From the NCBI RefSeq assembly GCF_001050375.1, contig NZ_KQ130497.1:39231-103230 (forward strand): a stretch of DNA of 64,000 bases, in the 5' to 3' direction. Positions 1-9,903 of this stretch are shown here, in pieces. The translations under genes and the position numbers were made by a program. Under the pieces are notes generated by a model, which had not been told where the DNA came from, made no database searches, and worked only from the letters and a program-made list of their open reading frames with translations. The stretch comes from Catenovulum maritimum. GTDB taxonomy: Bacteria > Pseudomonadota > Gammaproteobacteria > Enterobacterales > Alteromonadaceae. The stretch's first letter is position 1, and the number at the start of each line of letters is the position of its first letter.

Positions 1-1
1 A

Positions 2-58
2 TTGTTAAAAGAAATTTTATCTTTGCAGTATATAGATAGTGCTGGTGATGGCGATTAA
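2..58 (+). CDS. C-terminal tail of an unidentified upstream gene (partial)
   Basis: An open frame enters from the left edge and ends at a TAA at 56-58. It reads LLKEILSLQYIDSAGDGD. The tail is too short to assign a family. It is followed by a rho-independent terminator, which fits a real gene end, and sits just before the di-heme oxidoreductase gene. Genes of that family often lie beside imelysin-like or DUF4856 lipoprotein genes, but nothing here proves that. Confidence 0.4.
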   Translation: MLKEILSLQYIDSAGDGD

Positions 59-85
59 ATTAATCTGATGATTATTTTTTATTGG

Positions 86-108
86 GCCTGTTTTATGACA
101 GGCTTTTT
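86..108 (+). terminator. Rho-independent terminator after the partial upstream gene
   Basis: The arms GCCTGT (86-91) and ACAGGC (98-103) pair around a six-base loop and are followed by five T. The hairpin lies inside the longest open frame leading into the next gene, so that gene should start downstream of it, at 175. Confidence 0.75.
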
Positions 109-174
109 AGATCATACGGATGGAATCTTTCGACAACATTCCCATATCCGTTCATTTTATTGCTTAGGTCGAAA

Positions 175-1677
175 ATGAAAAAAAAATTATATACAGCTCT
201 GTTTTGTTTCTGTGCACTTGGTCTTATATCTAGTTGTGGAAAACAGTCCGAGTCTACAGATGACGCTAATAAAGTAGCCCTGAATGAAAACCTTGGTGGT
301 GGTCAATCTAGTGTTAAAGACATCACAGCAGATGCTTTCTCAGAACACTCTAGTAATATGACAGATCCTGATAGAATTGCCTTATTTAACTTAGGTAATG
401 ATTTTTTCCAAAACCCTTGGGTTGAAGGCAGTGCGAGTACTTCTTCGCGGGATGGGTTAGGCGGACTTTTTAATAATGATGCTTGTCAAGATTGTCATAT
501 CCGAGATGGTCGAGGACATGCACCAAAAGATCAACACGACACAGACTTTGATAGTATTTTGTTTAGAACGGCTAAAGCGAATATTACTACAGAACAAGAA
601 AATCAAATGTTAAGTTCGCTTATAGCTAACGTGCCCGATAGCTATTTTGGAGGACAATTACAACAACATGGTATTTCTAACCTAGCGCCTGAAGTGAAAT
701 TAAGCGTTCAATATAGTCTTAAAACAGTAGAATTTACTGATGGTACTAAATATCAGTTACGTCAACCTAACTGGCAGATACAAAGCAATATCGAAAATAA
801 GGCATTTGAAGTCGATACGATTTTTTCGGCTAGAGTTTCGCCTGCGATGATAGGTTTAGGTTTACTAGAGTTAATTGCAGAGTCAGATATATTAGCGAAA
901 CAAGATATTCATGACGCAAATGGTGATGGTATTTCGGGTAAAGCAAATTATGTTTGGAGTGTCCAACACCAAGCAGTCCAATTGGGACGTTTTGGTTGGA
1001 AAGCAGGTCAACCTAGTTTGCTAGAGCAATCGGCAGGTGCGTTCGTTAATGATATGGGGCTAACCAATCGATTCCATCAAACCGAAACTTGCACAGTCGA
1101 ACAATTGGGTTGCAAAAATGCGCCTAATGGTAATGGGGATAGTGTTAATCAATATGATTATGAAGTATCAGATATTGTACTAGATGCAATCGGGTTTTAC
1201 TCGTCTCACCTTGCAGTACCTGAACGGAGAAATATCAATAACGAGCAAGTACTAAGAGGCAAAGCTTTATTTGCACGAGCCGGCTGTTTAGCATGTCATA
1301 CTGAACATTATAAAACTGAACGAGATAGTGAGCAGCCAGAGTTATCTGAACAAGATATCTTTCCTTACACAGATATGTTGTTGCACGATATGGGGGCTGA
1401 ATTAGCTGATTTTAACCAGCAAAACCAAGCAGCTGACTCAACCATGCTTTACGAATTTTTAGCAACAGCATCAGAATGGCGGACCCCACCTTTATGGGGA
1501 ATTGGGTTAGCAAAAACAGTCGATCCAAATGCGACATTTTTACATGATGGTCGGGCCCAAACCATAATGGAAGCTGTACTTTGGCATGGTGGTGAAGCTG
1601 AAATGTCTAAACAAAAAGTTTTAGATTTCAACCAAGCGCAAAGAGAGGACCTACTCGCTTTTTTAAATGATCTATAA
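175..1677 (+). CDS. Di-heme oxidoreductase lipoprotein (DUF1111/DHOR family)
   Basis: This is a 500-residue c-type di-heme protein of the DUF1111 (putative di-heme peroxidase, 'thiol oxidoreductase') family. Two heme-binding CxxCH motifs are visible: C104-QDC-H108, inside the family-typical stretch ACQDCHIRDGRGH, and C371-LAC-H375. The N terminus MKKKLYTALFCFCALGL is a lipoprotein signal with lipobox LISSC, so the protein is probably membrane-anchored in the periplasm. The frame is open to 82, but a terminator at 86-108 and the signal peptide favour ATG 175. In other bacteria the family occurs next to imelysin-like iron-regulated genes. The physiological substrate is unknown. Confidence 0.85.
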   Translation: MKKKLYTALFCFCALGLISSCGKQSESTDDANKVALNENLGGGQSSVKDITADAFSEHSSNMTDPDRIALFNLGNDFFQNPWVEGSASTSSRDGLGGLFNNDACQDCHIRDGRGHAPKDQHDTDFDSILFRTAKANITTEQENQMLSSLIANVPDSYFGGQLQQHGISNLAPEVKLSVQYSLKTVEFTDGTKYQLRQPNWQIQSNIENKAFEVDTIFSARVSPAMIGLGLLELIAESDILAKQDIHDANGDGISGKANYVWSVQHQAVQLGRFGWKAGQPSLLEQSAGAFVNDMGLTNRFHQTETCTVEQLGCKNAPNGNGDSVNQYDYEVSDIVLDAIGFYSSHLAVPERRNINNEQVLRGKALFARAGCLACHTEHYKTERDSEQPELSEQDIFPYTDMLLHDMGAELADFNQQNQAADSTMLYEFLATASEWRTPPLWGIGLAKTVDPNATFLHDGRAQTIMEAVLWHGGEAEMSKQKVLDFNQAQREDLLAFLNDL

Positions 1678-1820
1678 ATTGCATTAGCTCGGCTAACGAA
1701 TTTCTATTAATTCAGTTGCCGAGTATTTCTTTATCTTTATTTGGCAGCAGCTTATCTGCCTGCTTTTAATTTACCAACTCAAGCTATTGATATTGTTTGG
1801 TTTTTATTTATTGAAAGGCG

Positions 1821-1878
1821 TTTTTCTTAGAGCAAGGCGAATCTGGGTACGTCAACACACCCTAGCGAATTCAACGCA
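1821..1878 (+). repeat. Dispersed intergenic repeat R1, copy 1
   Basis: The segment starts TTTTTCTTAGAGCAAGGCG and ends CTAGCGAATTCAACGCA. A second copy in opposite orientation lies at 56199-56262. The outer parts are nearly identical and the middle diverges. The copy sits in the 349-base space between the di-heme gene and the histidine kinase gene. No other feature was recognised in that space. Confidence 0.6.
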
Positions 1879-2026
1879 CCTAATACTCTATTAGCGAGGA
1901 AAAACTGCCCTAGAAAGCAAGTTATTATCCCGTATTAAGGTTATTTAATTTTAATATAGACAATTATAGGTCTAGACTAAACTAAGTACACTGTAAGTTA
2001 GCTTAACTGATAAGGGATTGCCTTTA

Positions 2027-4792
2027 GTGTTCCAGCCTAGAAATCAATTTTTTAATGTAAGTTTATATTTAACCCTTGCCGTAAGTTATTATTACGCAGG
2101 TGCTTTATTGTCTAGTATTTCGGCTCAAGCTCAAGTCGTGCCCGTATGGCTTCCTTCTGGTGTTGCTTTGGTCGGTGCTTATCTTTGGTGTTGGCGATTT
2201 CTCCCCGCAGTTTTTGTGAGCTCTGTTTGCTTTAATTTATTTTCTCAACCGGGTTTTGAGTTCGCTTTACTATCAGCGGATTTAATTAAGCAAGTTAGTC
2301 TGATAGCCTTTGGTGCTAGCTTACAAGCTGGAGTTGGTGGATTTATACTGAGACGTTACACTGGTAATATTCTCGAGTTGAAATCAGATAAGTTAGCCGT
2401 CGTTTTCGTCTTTATTGTCGGCATACTAGTTAATACTATTTCGTCTAATATAGGCGTTTATTCGCTTAGTCTATTTAATCCTAGTTATAGCATCGAGAAT
2501 CATTGGACCAATGTTCTGATTTGGTGGGCTGGCGATTCATTAGGTGTTTTGCTGGCGACGCCTTTTATTTTGGCGCTAATTAAATTTAAAAAGAAAAATG
2601 TGAGTGTAAAGCAAGACTATGTACTTGTTGTAACACCTATTATTCTCTTTTCGATTGTATTATTGACGACGATAATTTTTTCCAGCAATAACCAGCGGAG
2701 TGTACTTGAAATTGTTGATCGTGAAGTTGAGGTTATTTCAAATAGTTTACATAGGCAAATTACCAAGAATTTAAGTCACATTCAAACGGTTGCTAGCTAT
2801 ATTCAATACAACCCCCACTTAAATCAGACAGATTTTTTGAAGTATGTTAAACCTATTTTTTTACAAGAGCATGCAATACAGGCTTTTTCTTGGAATCAGG
2901 TTGTGCCTCAATCTAAAGAAACTGAATTTTTCCAAATGCTGTCTGAAGAATTAGAACAGCCAGTTGGTTTAATTGGCCAACCGCTTGATGAAAGCGATCC
3001 CTTAATCGTCGTAAAGTATGTCTTTCCATTTGAAGACAATCAAAAGGCACTTGGCTTTAATGTCAATTCGAAAAGTGATCGTAAATTAGTGTTGCAACAG
3101 GCGGCTGATGAGGCAATTCCTAAAGCGACTAAAATAATTCAGTTGGTACAATCAGTGGATCCTGAACCCGCATTTTTAATTTTTGCGCCTGTCTACCAAT
3201 TAATAAAATTAGAAGCTGAGCAGGGGATTTACCAACAAAAATTATTAGGATTCGCGACGGGCGTGTTTCTAGTTGAAGAAGTGATTGACCACGCAATTAA
3301 TATCAATCAAAAGCAAATGTTTGAGTTTGAATTGGTGGAAGCGTCGAGCCGAAAAATTATTGCAGCTAATACAGGGCAAACCCTGATTAGTCTAGACCAA
3401 TTCAAAGAAACTAAATTGCTTTCTTTTCCGCAAAGCGGGCAAACTTGGCAACTGTACTTAAAACCTAAATCTGAATTTGTTCAGCACTATCATGATAATA
3501 TTGCCTATACGTTACTGGTTGCTCAGTTATTTATCATTGCTTTTATTATGCTACTGATTTTAATTATGAACAGTCGGCAATTTTTATTAAATCGTATGGT
3601 TACAGAGCGGACTCTGTCGTTAAAGCAAGCGAAGCAACAGTCAGATAATGCCAATTTAGCCAAAAGTCGATTTTTAGCGAATATGAGCCACGAAATTCGC
3701 ACGCCACTAAATGCCGTAATTGGTTTTTCTCAATTGGCATATCAATCTAAATCATCCACTGAAATTAATGATTATCTTCATAAAATCGAGAAATCTTCCA
3801 CCACTTTATTAGGGATAGTGAATGATATTTTGGATATTTCAAAAATTGAATCTGAAAAGCTGGTATTAGAAAAAAGCTTATTTGATATGCATGATGTGAT
3901 TGGGCGTATCAGTGTGATGTTTGAATCAAGTGCTAACAGTAAAGGGGTAGAATGGAAGCTGATAGATAATTTGCCGCAATCGCTTTGGTATCTAGGTGAT
4001 TCAGTGCGAGTGGAGCAAATATTAATTAATTTATGCGGGAATGCTCTTAAGTTTACCCAGCAAGGCCAGATTAGCCTAACTGCGAGTTTGGTGAACCAAG
4101 AAGGTGGTTTAGCTGAATTAAAATTTGTTGTCGCTGACACAGGTATTGGAATTGCGCCAGAAGCGCAAGCCATTTTATTTGATGCGTTTACTCAGGCTGA
4201 TTCTTCAACATCGCGTAAGTTTGGTGGTACAGGGTTGGGCTTAGCGATTGCTAAAGACTTGGCGAACTTGATGCAGGGCGACATAGATTTAAATAGTACA
4301 GAAGGTCTAGGGTCTGAATTCACAATAAAGATTAAAGTACAAACTAGCTTAAAAGCACCAACAGAACGAAAAACACTCGGAAAATGTGATTTTACCGGAT
4401 GCAAAATTTTAGTTGCGGAAGATAACGAGATCAATCAAATGGTCATTGCCGAAATGCTTAAGACATTTGGCGTTGAAACCTATATTGTGGAAAATGGAGC
4501 GCTAGCACTTGAAGCGCTAGAACAGCAATCATTTGATTTAGTTTTGATGGATTGTCAGATGCCAGTTATGGATGGCTATCAAGCCACGGCGGAAATTAGA
4601 AGTCTAGTTCAATTTGATGAGTTACCTGTTATTGCCCTAACTGCAGATGTAATGCCAGAAGATAAAGCCAAGGCAGTTACAGTCGGATTTAATGCCCATC
4701 TATCTAAGCCACTAGATATTAATAAATTATCTGACTGTCTGCATAAATTTAGCCGTGCAGGCACAAGGTTAAGGGCGCAGGATTCAGAATAG
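2027..4792 (+). CDS. MASE1/CHASE hybrid histidine kinase with receiver domain
   Basis: This membrane sensor kinase of about 921 residues has a MASE1-type multi-helix membrane domain (roughly residues 1-210, with the [11 protein letters not shown] signature) and an extracytoplasmic CHASE-like domain (about 225-490). A further membrane helix follows near 500. The HisKA domain has [18 protein letters not shown] with phospho-acceptor H555. The ATPase has [15 protein letters not shown] and GGTGLGLAI. The C-terminal receiver has acceptor D842 in [11 protein letters not shown] and the conserved K in LSKPL. No DNA-binding output is present. The frame opens at TTG 2018, but AAGGGA at 2012-2017 is correctly spaced only for GTG 2027. 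It is monocistronic. The ligand is unknown; its position before the exopolysaccharide operon is only suggestive. Confidence 0.85.
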   Translation: MFQPRNQFFNVSLYLTLAVSYYYAGALLSSISAQAQVVPVWLPSGVALVGAYLWCWRFLPAVFVSSVCFNLFSQPGFEFALLSADLIKQVSLIAFGASLQAGVGGFILRRYTGNILELKSDKLAVVFVFIVGILVNTISSNIGVYSLSLFNPSYSIENHWTNVLIWWAGDSLGVLLATPFILALIKFKKKNVSVKQDYVLVVTPIILFSIVLLTTIIFSSNNQRSVLEIVDREVEVISNSLHRQITKNLSHIQTVASYIQYNPHLNQTDFLKYVKPIFLQEHAIQAFSWNQVVPQSKETEFFQMLSEELEQPVGLIGQPLDESDPLIVVKYVFPFEDNQKALGFNVNSKSDRKLVLQQAADEAIPKATKIIQLVQSVDPEPAFLIFAPVYQLIKLEAEQGIYQQKLLGFATGVFLVEEVIDHAININQKQMFEFELVEASSRKIIAANTGQTLISLDQFKETKLLSFPQSGQTWQLYLKPKSEFVQHYHDNIAYTLLVAQLFIIAFIMLLILIMNSRQFLLNRMVTERTLSLKQAKQQSDNANLAKSRFLANMSHEIRTPLNAVIGFSQLAYQSKSSTEINDYLHKIEKSSTTLLGIVNDILDISKIESEKLVLEKSLFDMHDVIGRISVMFESSANSKGVEWKLIDNLPQSLWYLGDSVRVEQILINLCGNALKFTQQGQISLTASLVNQEGGLAELKFVVADTGIGIAPEAQAILFDAFTQADSSTSRKFGGTGLGLAIAKDLANLMQGDIDLNSTEGLGSEFTIKIKVQTSLKAPTERKTLGKCDFTGCKILVAEDNEINQMVIAEMLKTFGVETYIVENGALALEALEQQSFDLVLMDCQMPVMDGYQATAEIRSLVQFDELPVIALTADVMPEDKAKAVTVGFNAHLSKPLDINKLSDCLHKFSRAGTRLRAQDSE

Positions 4793-5484
4793 TTGGATTC
4801 AATATCCAGATACGATTTTTCGGAAACGCTTCACTCATTCCTTACTTTTCTGCTATTGATTCACTTTAATTAGTCGCTTCATTTCAACTCAGTTGTAACG
4901 ACTATGTAGCTGGTTTACATGTATTTAGCTTTTATTTGAACCAAAGTGATAAAATTGACTGGGTTGCTTTAGGGCAAAATGCACTAGGCTAGGGAGACTT
5001 CATTTAAATCAAATAATTTCAGTTTAAATGACCAAGATTAAGCTAATGGATTTAAATTTAATTTTGGAAATATATTTCTTACCGCTAGATTGAAACTAGC
5101 CCAATTTTATTAGACTAAGCACGATTCTCGCATTTTTCTGGCTAAAGGTCAGTTTCATCCTAGATTCCATAAATTCAAAAAACTGGACTGTTTAATGCAG
5201 TTTTATCTAACAAACAAGATGATTAATATTTAATTGTTGCCGTTTTGTTACTGACTCTCTAAAGCATTATTAGAATAATAAAAAACCAAATCGATGCTAT
5301 GTCGAAGTAGAGCCAAGATAGCAACACTCCTCATGAAATAATTAGGTTAATTACCTTAGATGCTTTTTAAATAAGTGTGTTAGCTCGTACTTTGTAACAG
5401 CTAAGGCATTACCCACTTAACCGGTTACCGGAGTTGAGTTGTACTGGTAGTTGATTATGACTAAATCAATTGTCGAGGTGTTAA
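4793..5484 (+). promoter_or_regulatory. Long leader/intergenic region before the exopolysaccharide operon
   Basis: No gene was recognised in these 692 bases. Two symmetric elements stand out. CATTTAAA at 5001-5008 pairs with TTTAAATG at 5023-5030. CCGGT-T-ACCGG at 5421-5431 lies 53 bases before the first start codon. A long upstream region is common for polysaccharide operons, which are often controlled by several regulators or by antitermination. I looked for the JUMPstart/ops element (GGCGGTAG) and did not find it. Confidence 0.4.
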
Positions 5485-6885
5485 ATGGCCACACAGGGAA
5501 TTATAAGAAATAATATAAATCAATTTGCTTTTGTTTATCGTGCGATTGACTTTGTTATTCTTCAATTGAGTTTAGTCTTAGCTTGTGGGTTAACTGGTGG
5601 TCATTACGACTTAATGTATTTTGTTGTCGCTTTAATCGCGAATCTTGGATATTTCTTTACCGCAGAATTATTTTGGTTGTATCGCTCTTGGCGAGCAGGC
5701 GTATTAAAAGAAATGTTATTTTATGCTTCGCTTAGTTGGGGAGTAATGATACTCGCGACCTTATCTTTCATCTTTTTTAGTGAAACTGCAGAACACTTTT
5801 CTCGACTTGTCCTCGCGCTTTGGTTGTCATCTAGTTTAATTTGCTTACTGACTTGGCGTATATGTTTTCGTTATTTCTTATTTTCAATTCGTAAGCAAGG
5901 GCTTAATACTCGCTCAGTAGGTATTATTGGTGTCACCGAATCAGGAAAACAGCTTGCCCGTGAAATTCTAGATAGACCCGAAACTGGCTATAAATTAAAA
6001 ACTATATTTGATGAAAGGTCTATCGAGCGTATCGAGCCTGAACTCAGAGAATGGTACAAGGGAGATATAGCACATGGTGTTAAGCTAGCAAAACGAGGCG
6101 CAATCGATGTTTTGTTTATTGCTTTACCCTTAAGTGCCAAGCCAAGAATTGAAACTATTTTACGTAGCCTTGGTAATACCACGGTTGACGTTCACCTTAT
6201 TCCTGATTTTTTCATCTACAACTTACTTCACGCACGTATGGGTCAGGTGGGGGAGATTCAAACCGTTAGCGTTTATGACACTCCAATGCGGGGTGCCGCT
6301 TACATGATGAAGCGAATTGAAGACTTATTTTTGGCGAGTGCAATTTTATGTGTTATAGCGCTACCCATGATGTTTATTGCCCTTGGCGTTAAGCTCAGCT
6401 CTCCTGGCCCCATTATTTTCAAGCAGGATAGATATGGCATGGATGGTAAAAAAATTAAGATTTGGAAGTTTCGTAGTATGACAGTTACTGAAAATGCTAA
6501 GGAGGTGACTCAGGCAACTAAAAATGATGCGCGTGTCACTTGGTTTGGTGCATTTTTGCGTAAAACTTCGTTAGATGAATTACCTCAATTCATCAATGTA
6601 CTCCAAGGCAATATGTCGGTCGTTGGGCCTAGACCACATGCAATTGCACATAATGAAGAATATCGAGAAATCATAGATTACTACATGCTAAGGCACAAAA
6701 TGAAACCTGGCATCACAGGTTGGGCACAAATTAACGGCTGGCGGGGTGAAACAGACACCTTAGATAAAATGCAAATGCGAATTCAATTTGATCTTGATTA
6801 TATTCGAAATTGGTCACTCTGGATGGATTTCAAAATTGTCATTTTTACTTTTTACAAAGGTTTTGTTGGCAAAAATGTTTATTAG
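5485..6885 (+). CDS. Undecaprenyl-phosphate sugar phosphotransferase (WcaJ-like priming enzyme)
   Basis: This enzyme would transfer a hexose-1-phosphate, often glucose-1-phosphate, onto undecaprenyl phosphate and so begin the repeat unit at the inner membrane. It has 466 residues, the usual full length for WcaJ-like enzymes. There are about four N-terminal helices, a central Rossmann-like region (GIIGVTESGKQLAREIL), a helix near 285-305 and the catalytic domain. Family motifs include KFRSMTV, LDELPQFINVLQGNMSVVGP and the PGITGWAQINGWRG end. It is the first gene of the exopolysaccharide operon, with a GAGGTG ribosome-binding site before ATG 5485. The exact sugar is not readable from sequence. 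Confidence 0.9.
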   Translation: MATQGIIRNNINQFAFVYRAIDFVILQLSLVLACGLTGGHYDLMYFVVALIANLGYFFTAELFWLYRSWRAGVLKEMLFYASLSWGVMILATLSFIFFSETAEHFSRLVLALWLSSSLICLLTWRICFRYFLFSIRKQGLNTRSVGIIGVTESGKQLAREILDRPETGYKLKTIFDERSIERIEPELREWYKGDIAHGVKLAKRGAIDVLFIALPLSAKPRIETILRSLGNTTVDVHLIPDFFIYNLLHARMGQVGEIQTVSVYDTPMRGAAYMMKRIEDLFLASAILCVIALPMMFIALGVKLSSPGPIIFKQDRYGMDGKKIKIWKFRSMTVTENAKEVTQATKNDARVTWFGAFLRKTSLDELPQFINVLQGNMSVVGPRPHAIAHNEEYREIIDYYMLRHKMKPGITGWAQINGWRGETDTLDKMQMRIQFDLDYIRNWSLWMDFKIVIFTFYKGFVGKNVY

Positions 6886-6923
6886 AGAGTGTCTTGATTA
6901 ATTTTCTGTTTTAAGGAGCAAAA

Positions 6924-7694
6924 ATGAAATTTGAAGATATCAAATCAGTCAATATAGGTGGCATACCGACAGCTTGTGTTAGCCGTTACGAACTCGCTCA
7001 AGTGATTGGTGATTATGCCTCGCAAAATGAACCTAAACTGCAAGCGGCCAAATTGATATTCAGTGCCAATGGTCATAGTATTTCTGAAGCTAATACAGAT
7101 AAAAAATATATGAAAATCATGAACTCAGCTGATCTAGTTCATGCTGATGGCCAAAGTGTGGTTCAGTTTTCAAAATGGGTTGCGGGTAAATCAAAAGCCA
7201 TTCCAGAACGGACAGCGACAACAGATATGATTCATGATATTCCTAATTTTTATCAGGCACCGATTCGGCATTTTCTCCTAGGAGGTAAACAAGAAGTGGT
7301 GGCATCGGCAGCCAACTTACTGGCAGCTAAATATCCTAATTTTATTCTAGCTGGGGTTAAAAATGGTTACTTTTCGCAAGCTCAAGAAAATGAAATTGTG
7401 GAACAGATAAATCAATCAGATAGCCAAGTTCTGTGGGTTGGTTTAGGCAAGCCTAAAGAACAAGAGTTTTGTATTAGAAATAAAGATAAATTAACAGTGC
7501 CTATCGTTATCTCTTGTGGTGGTTGTTATAACTTTGTCACTGGTGATTATCAAAGAGCCCCAGCATGGATGCAAAATCATGGTTTGGAATGGCTACATAG
7601 AGCCATGACTCGTCCTAAACATTTATTGTGGCGATACATAACGACAAATCCTCATGCAATTTATTCTGTGTTAAAGCATATGAGATCGGCTTAA
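6924..7694 (+). CDS. WecG/TagA/CpsF family glycosyltransferase (GT26)
   Basis: The 256-residue protein probably adds the second sugar to the lipid-linked intermediate on the cytoplasmic face of the membrane. Family signatures are NGHSISEAN, the acidic ADLVHADGQ motif, and FLLGGKQEVV followed by VLWVGLGKPKEQEF and APAWMQNHGLEWLHR. GT26 enzymes typically transfer N-acetylmannosamine(uronate) or a related sugar; the donor here is unknown. It lies 38 bases after the priming enzyme and has a strong AAGGAG ribosome-binding site. Its place directly after the priming enzyme fits its role. Confidence 0.88.
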   Translation: MKFEDIKSVNIGGIPTACVSRYELAQVIGDYASQNEPKLQAAKLIFSANGHSISEANTDKKYMKIMNSADLVHADGQSVVQFSKWVAGKSKAIPERTATTDMIHDIPNFYQAPIRHFLLGGKQEVVASAANLLAAKYPNFILAGVKNGYFSQAQENEIVEQINQSDSQVLWVGLGKPKEQEFCIRNKDKLTVPIVISCGGCYNFVTGDYQRAPAWMQNHGLEWLHRAMTRPKHLLWRYITTNPHAIYSVLKHMRSA

Positions 7695-7703
7695 GGTGTC
7701 AAT

Positions 7704-8780
7704 ATGAAGCATATTGTTTTATTTTTACATGATTTTCGAGGTGGTGGTGCAGAGCGTGTTTCAGTTCGCCTCGCCAATGGTTTAGTGGATTTAGGCGCGC
7801 GCGTTAACCTGATTGTACTTAATGATACAGGGCCGATGAAAAATGAGCTAAATCCCAGCATTATGATTCATGAGTTAACAGCTAAACGTATGGCATTTTG
7901 CCCATTAGAGTTAGGGAGTTTAGTTAATCACTTAGCGCCAGATATCGTTATTTCACATATGACGCATGCAAATGTGAGCGCGTGTTTAGCGGCTAAGTTG
8001 TTCGGGTTTTCGCATAAGCTGATAGTTGTTGAACATAATGTGATGCAGACCAATTTTAAAATCGTAAATTCAGTTAGCGTAAAATTAGCCTACTTGTTAA
8101 CTAAGTTAGTGTATCGAATTCCAAAGAAAGTGATTGCCGTTTCAGCTGCCGTTAAAGGCAGTATCACTCGTTTTACCGGTGTAGAAAATATAGAGGTAAT
8201 TTTTAATCCTGTGGTGAATCAAGACTTGCTGGATTACAAAGTGAGTTCAACCAAGTATGCGCACCCATGGTTTCATCAAGAAATGCCTGTTTTTGTTGCG
8301 GTTGGTAGTTTAACGCCACAAAAAAACTTTAAGCATTTACTCAAATCATTTGCCTTATTGATAAAAAACCAGCCAGCTCGTTTACTAATACTCGGTGAAG
8401 GACCACAGCGAGCAGAGCTAGAATTAGACATAGTTAATTTGGGCATATTAGACTCGGTTGAATTATTGGGCTATGTCGGCAATGTTTATGATTTCATTGC
8501 TCAAGCAGATGCCTTGATTATGTCGTCTGCTTGGGAAGGCTTACCTACGGTTTTGATTGAAGCTTTATCCTTATCAACTAAAGTCGTTTCGACTAATTGT
8601 GAAGGCGGTTCTGCAGAAATTTTAGCTCAAGGTCAATATGGCATTTTGGTGCCAGTTCATGACTGTCATAGTTTAGCGCAAGCTATGAAAGAGGTATTAA
8701 CCCGTTCTTTTGAAGATCTCAAACAAAGAGCCAGTTTGTTTAGTATTGATGAATCTGCTCGTCAATATTACAACCTATGA
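7704..8780 (+). CDS. Glycosyltransferase family 4 (first of two)
   Basis: This 358-residue GT-B fold enzyme has the N-terminal glycine-rich LHDFRGGGAERVS and the donor-site region VAVGSLTPQKNFKHLLKSF. The family EX7E-type motif is in SSAWEGLPTVLIEAL, where the two Glu are spaced as in GT4. It is likely to extend the exopolysaccharide repeat unit on its lipid carrier. It starts 9 bases after the GT26 gene and is followed after 10 bases by a second GT4 gene, so the genes are clearly co-transcribed. Donor and linkage cannot be assigned. Confidence 0.87.
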   Translation: MKHIVLFLHDFRGGGAERVSVRLANGLVDLGARVNLIVLNDTGPMKNELNPSIMIHELTAKRMAFCPLELGSLVNHLAPDIVISHMTHANVSACLAAKLFGFSHKLIVVEHNVMQTNFKIVNSVSVKLAYLLTKLVYRIPKKVIAVSAAVKGSITRFTGVENIEVIFNPVVNQDLLDYKVSSTKYAHPWFHQEMPVFVAVGSLTPQKNFKHLLKSFALLIKNQPARLLILGEGPQRAELELDIVNLGILDSVELLGYVGNVYDFIAQADALIMSSAWEGLPTVLIEALSLSTKVVSTNCEGGSAEILAQGQYGILVPVHDCHSLAQAMKEVLTRSFEDLKQRASLFSIDESARQYYNL

Positions 8781-8790
8781 GGAAAGATAA

Positions 8791-9888
8791 ATGAAAATTA
8801 TCGGCATAGTAACTCATAATAATTCTGGTGGGGCACAAAAAGCTATGGCTAAGCTGCAAACTGAATGTAGTAATAAAGCCATTGATTTTGGCGTTATATA
8901 TTTGTACGGTGATAGCCAAGATACATCAATGAAAAATGGTATTTTCCTTGCCGACAAGCAAAGTTTTGTACTTGTTCGTTATCTTGTATCAGTGGTTAAG
9001 CTCATACAGTATTTAGTGCATCAAAAACCGGATGCGGTTATCTGCTTTTTACCTTTAGCTAACTTATTGGGCGCTTTATCGGCTTGGTTGGTCGGCATTC
9101 CAAATCGTTTAATTTCGCACCGGAATCCAGTTTCTAGTTATCAACCGATATTAAGATGGTGTGATCGATTAATCGGGGCAACACCTGTTTATACTGCTGT
9201 GATATGTAACTCAAATGCGGTTAAAGATTCTCTTAGTCGCTATGCTAAAAGCTATCAAAAAAAAATCAGGATTGTATATAACTGTGTTGAGTCAATTCAG
9301 CAGACTGGTAGAACTTTGACAATACGCCAACAATTAAATTTACCTAAGCAGAATAAAATGATTTTGTCAGTTGGTCGATTGGAACATCAAAAGAACTATC
9401 ATTTTGCGCTAAATGTGCTAACTCAAGTTAACCAAGCAAATCTAGTGATTGCAGGGCACGGCTCTTTGTTGAGCGAATTAGAAGATTATGCTGCGCAGCT
9501 TGGGGTTTCAGATAGAGTTACATTTTTAGGGGCGCAGCCAAGTGATAAGGTCCGGACTTTGCTCGGAGAGTGCGATCTATATATACAAACGAGTACGTTT
9601 GAAGGCCAAAGTAATGCTTTGCTTGAAGCTATGGCCTCTGCCTGTCCAATTGTATCTAGTGATATTGCCGCTCAGCGTGAGGTTTTAACAGATAGCAACC
9701 AGGCTGAAATCGGGGTGTTGCTCACATTAGAATCCGCCCAAAATTGGGCGCGCGAGATAAATAAATTGTTATTTGATTCTCACAGATTAAAGCATTTAAG
9801 TGAGTCTTCTTTTGCTAGAAGCCAGAGTTTTACACCGTCTGCCATGGCGGAAGGTTTTTTAGCTGCTTTAGCTGAGGCACGTATTTGA
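8791..9888 (+). CDS. Glycosyltransferase family 4 (second of two)
   Basis: The 365-residue retaining glycosyltransferase has the N-terminal THNNSGGAQKAM loop and the donor-binding segment LSVGRLEHQKNY. The GT4 acidic motif is in STFEGQSNALLEAMASACP. It differs clearly from the preceding GT4 protein, so the two probably add different sugars. The start ATG has a good GAGGAAA ribosome-binding site 10 bases after the previous stop. The gene is part of the exopolysaccharide operon. The substrate is unknown. Confidence 0.87.
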   Translation: MKIIGIVTHNNSGGAQKAMAKLQTECSNKAIDFGVIYLYGDSQDTSMKNGIFLADKQSFVLVRYLVSVVKLIQYLVHQKPDAVICFLPLANLLGALSAWLVGIPNRLISHRNPVSSYQPILRWCDRLIGATPVYTAVICNSNAVKDSLSRYAKSYQKKIRIVYNCVESIQQTGRTLTIRQQLNLPKQNKMILSVGRLEHQKNYHFALNVLTQVNQANLVIAGHGSLLSELEDYAAQLGVSDRVTFLGAQPSDKVRTLLGECDLYIQTSTFEGQSNALLEAMASACPIVSSDIAAQREVLTDSNQAEIGVLLTLESAQNWAREINKLLFDSHRLKHLSESSFARSQSFTPSAMAEGFLAALAEARI

Positions 9889-9903
9889 TATGAGGGAAAA
9901 TTT

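Noticed and set aside
82..174. N-terminal extension of the di-heme gene to 82
   Set aside because: It crosses a rho-independent terminator, and the real lipoprotein signal starts at ATG 175.
3778..4434. Minus-strand open frames inside the first histidine kinase gene
   Set aside because: They are antisense to conserved HisKA/ATPase/receiver sequence and show no domain or ribosome-binding site of their own.
5360..5484. Possible JUMPstart/ops antitermination site before the exopolysaccharide operon
   Set aside because: The core GGCGGTAG is missing; only vague similarity to the longer consensus was seen.
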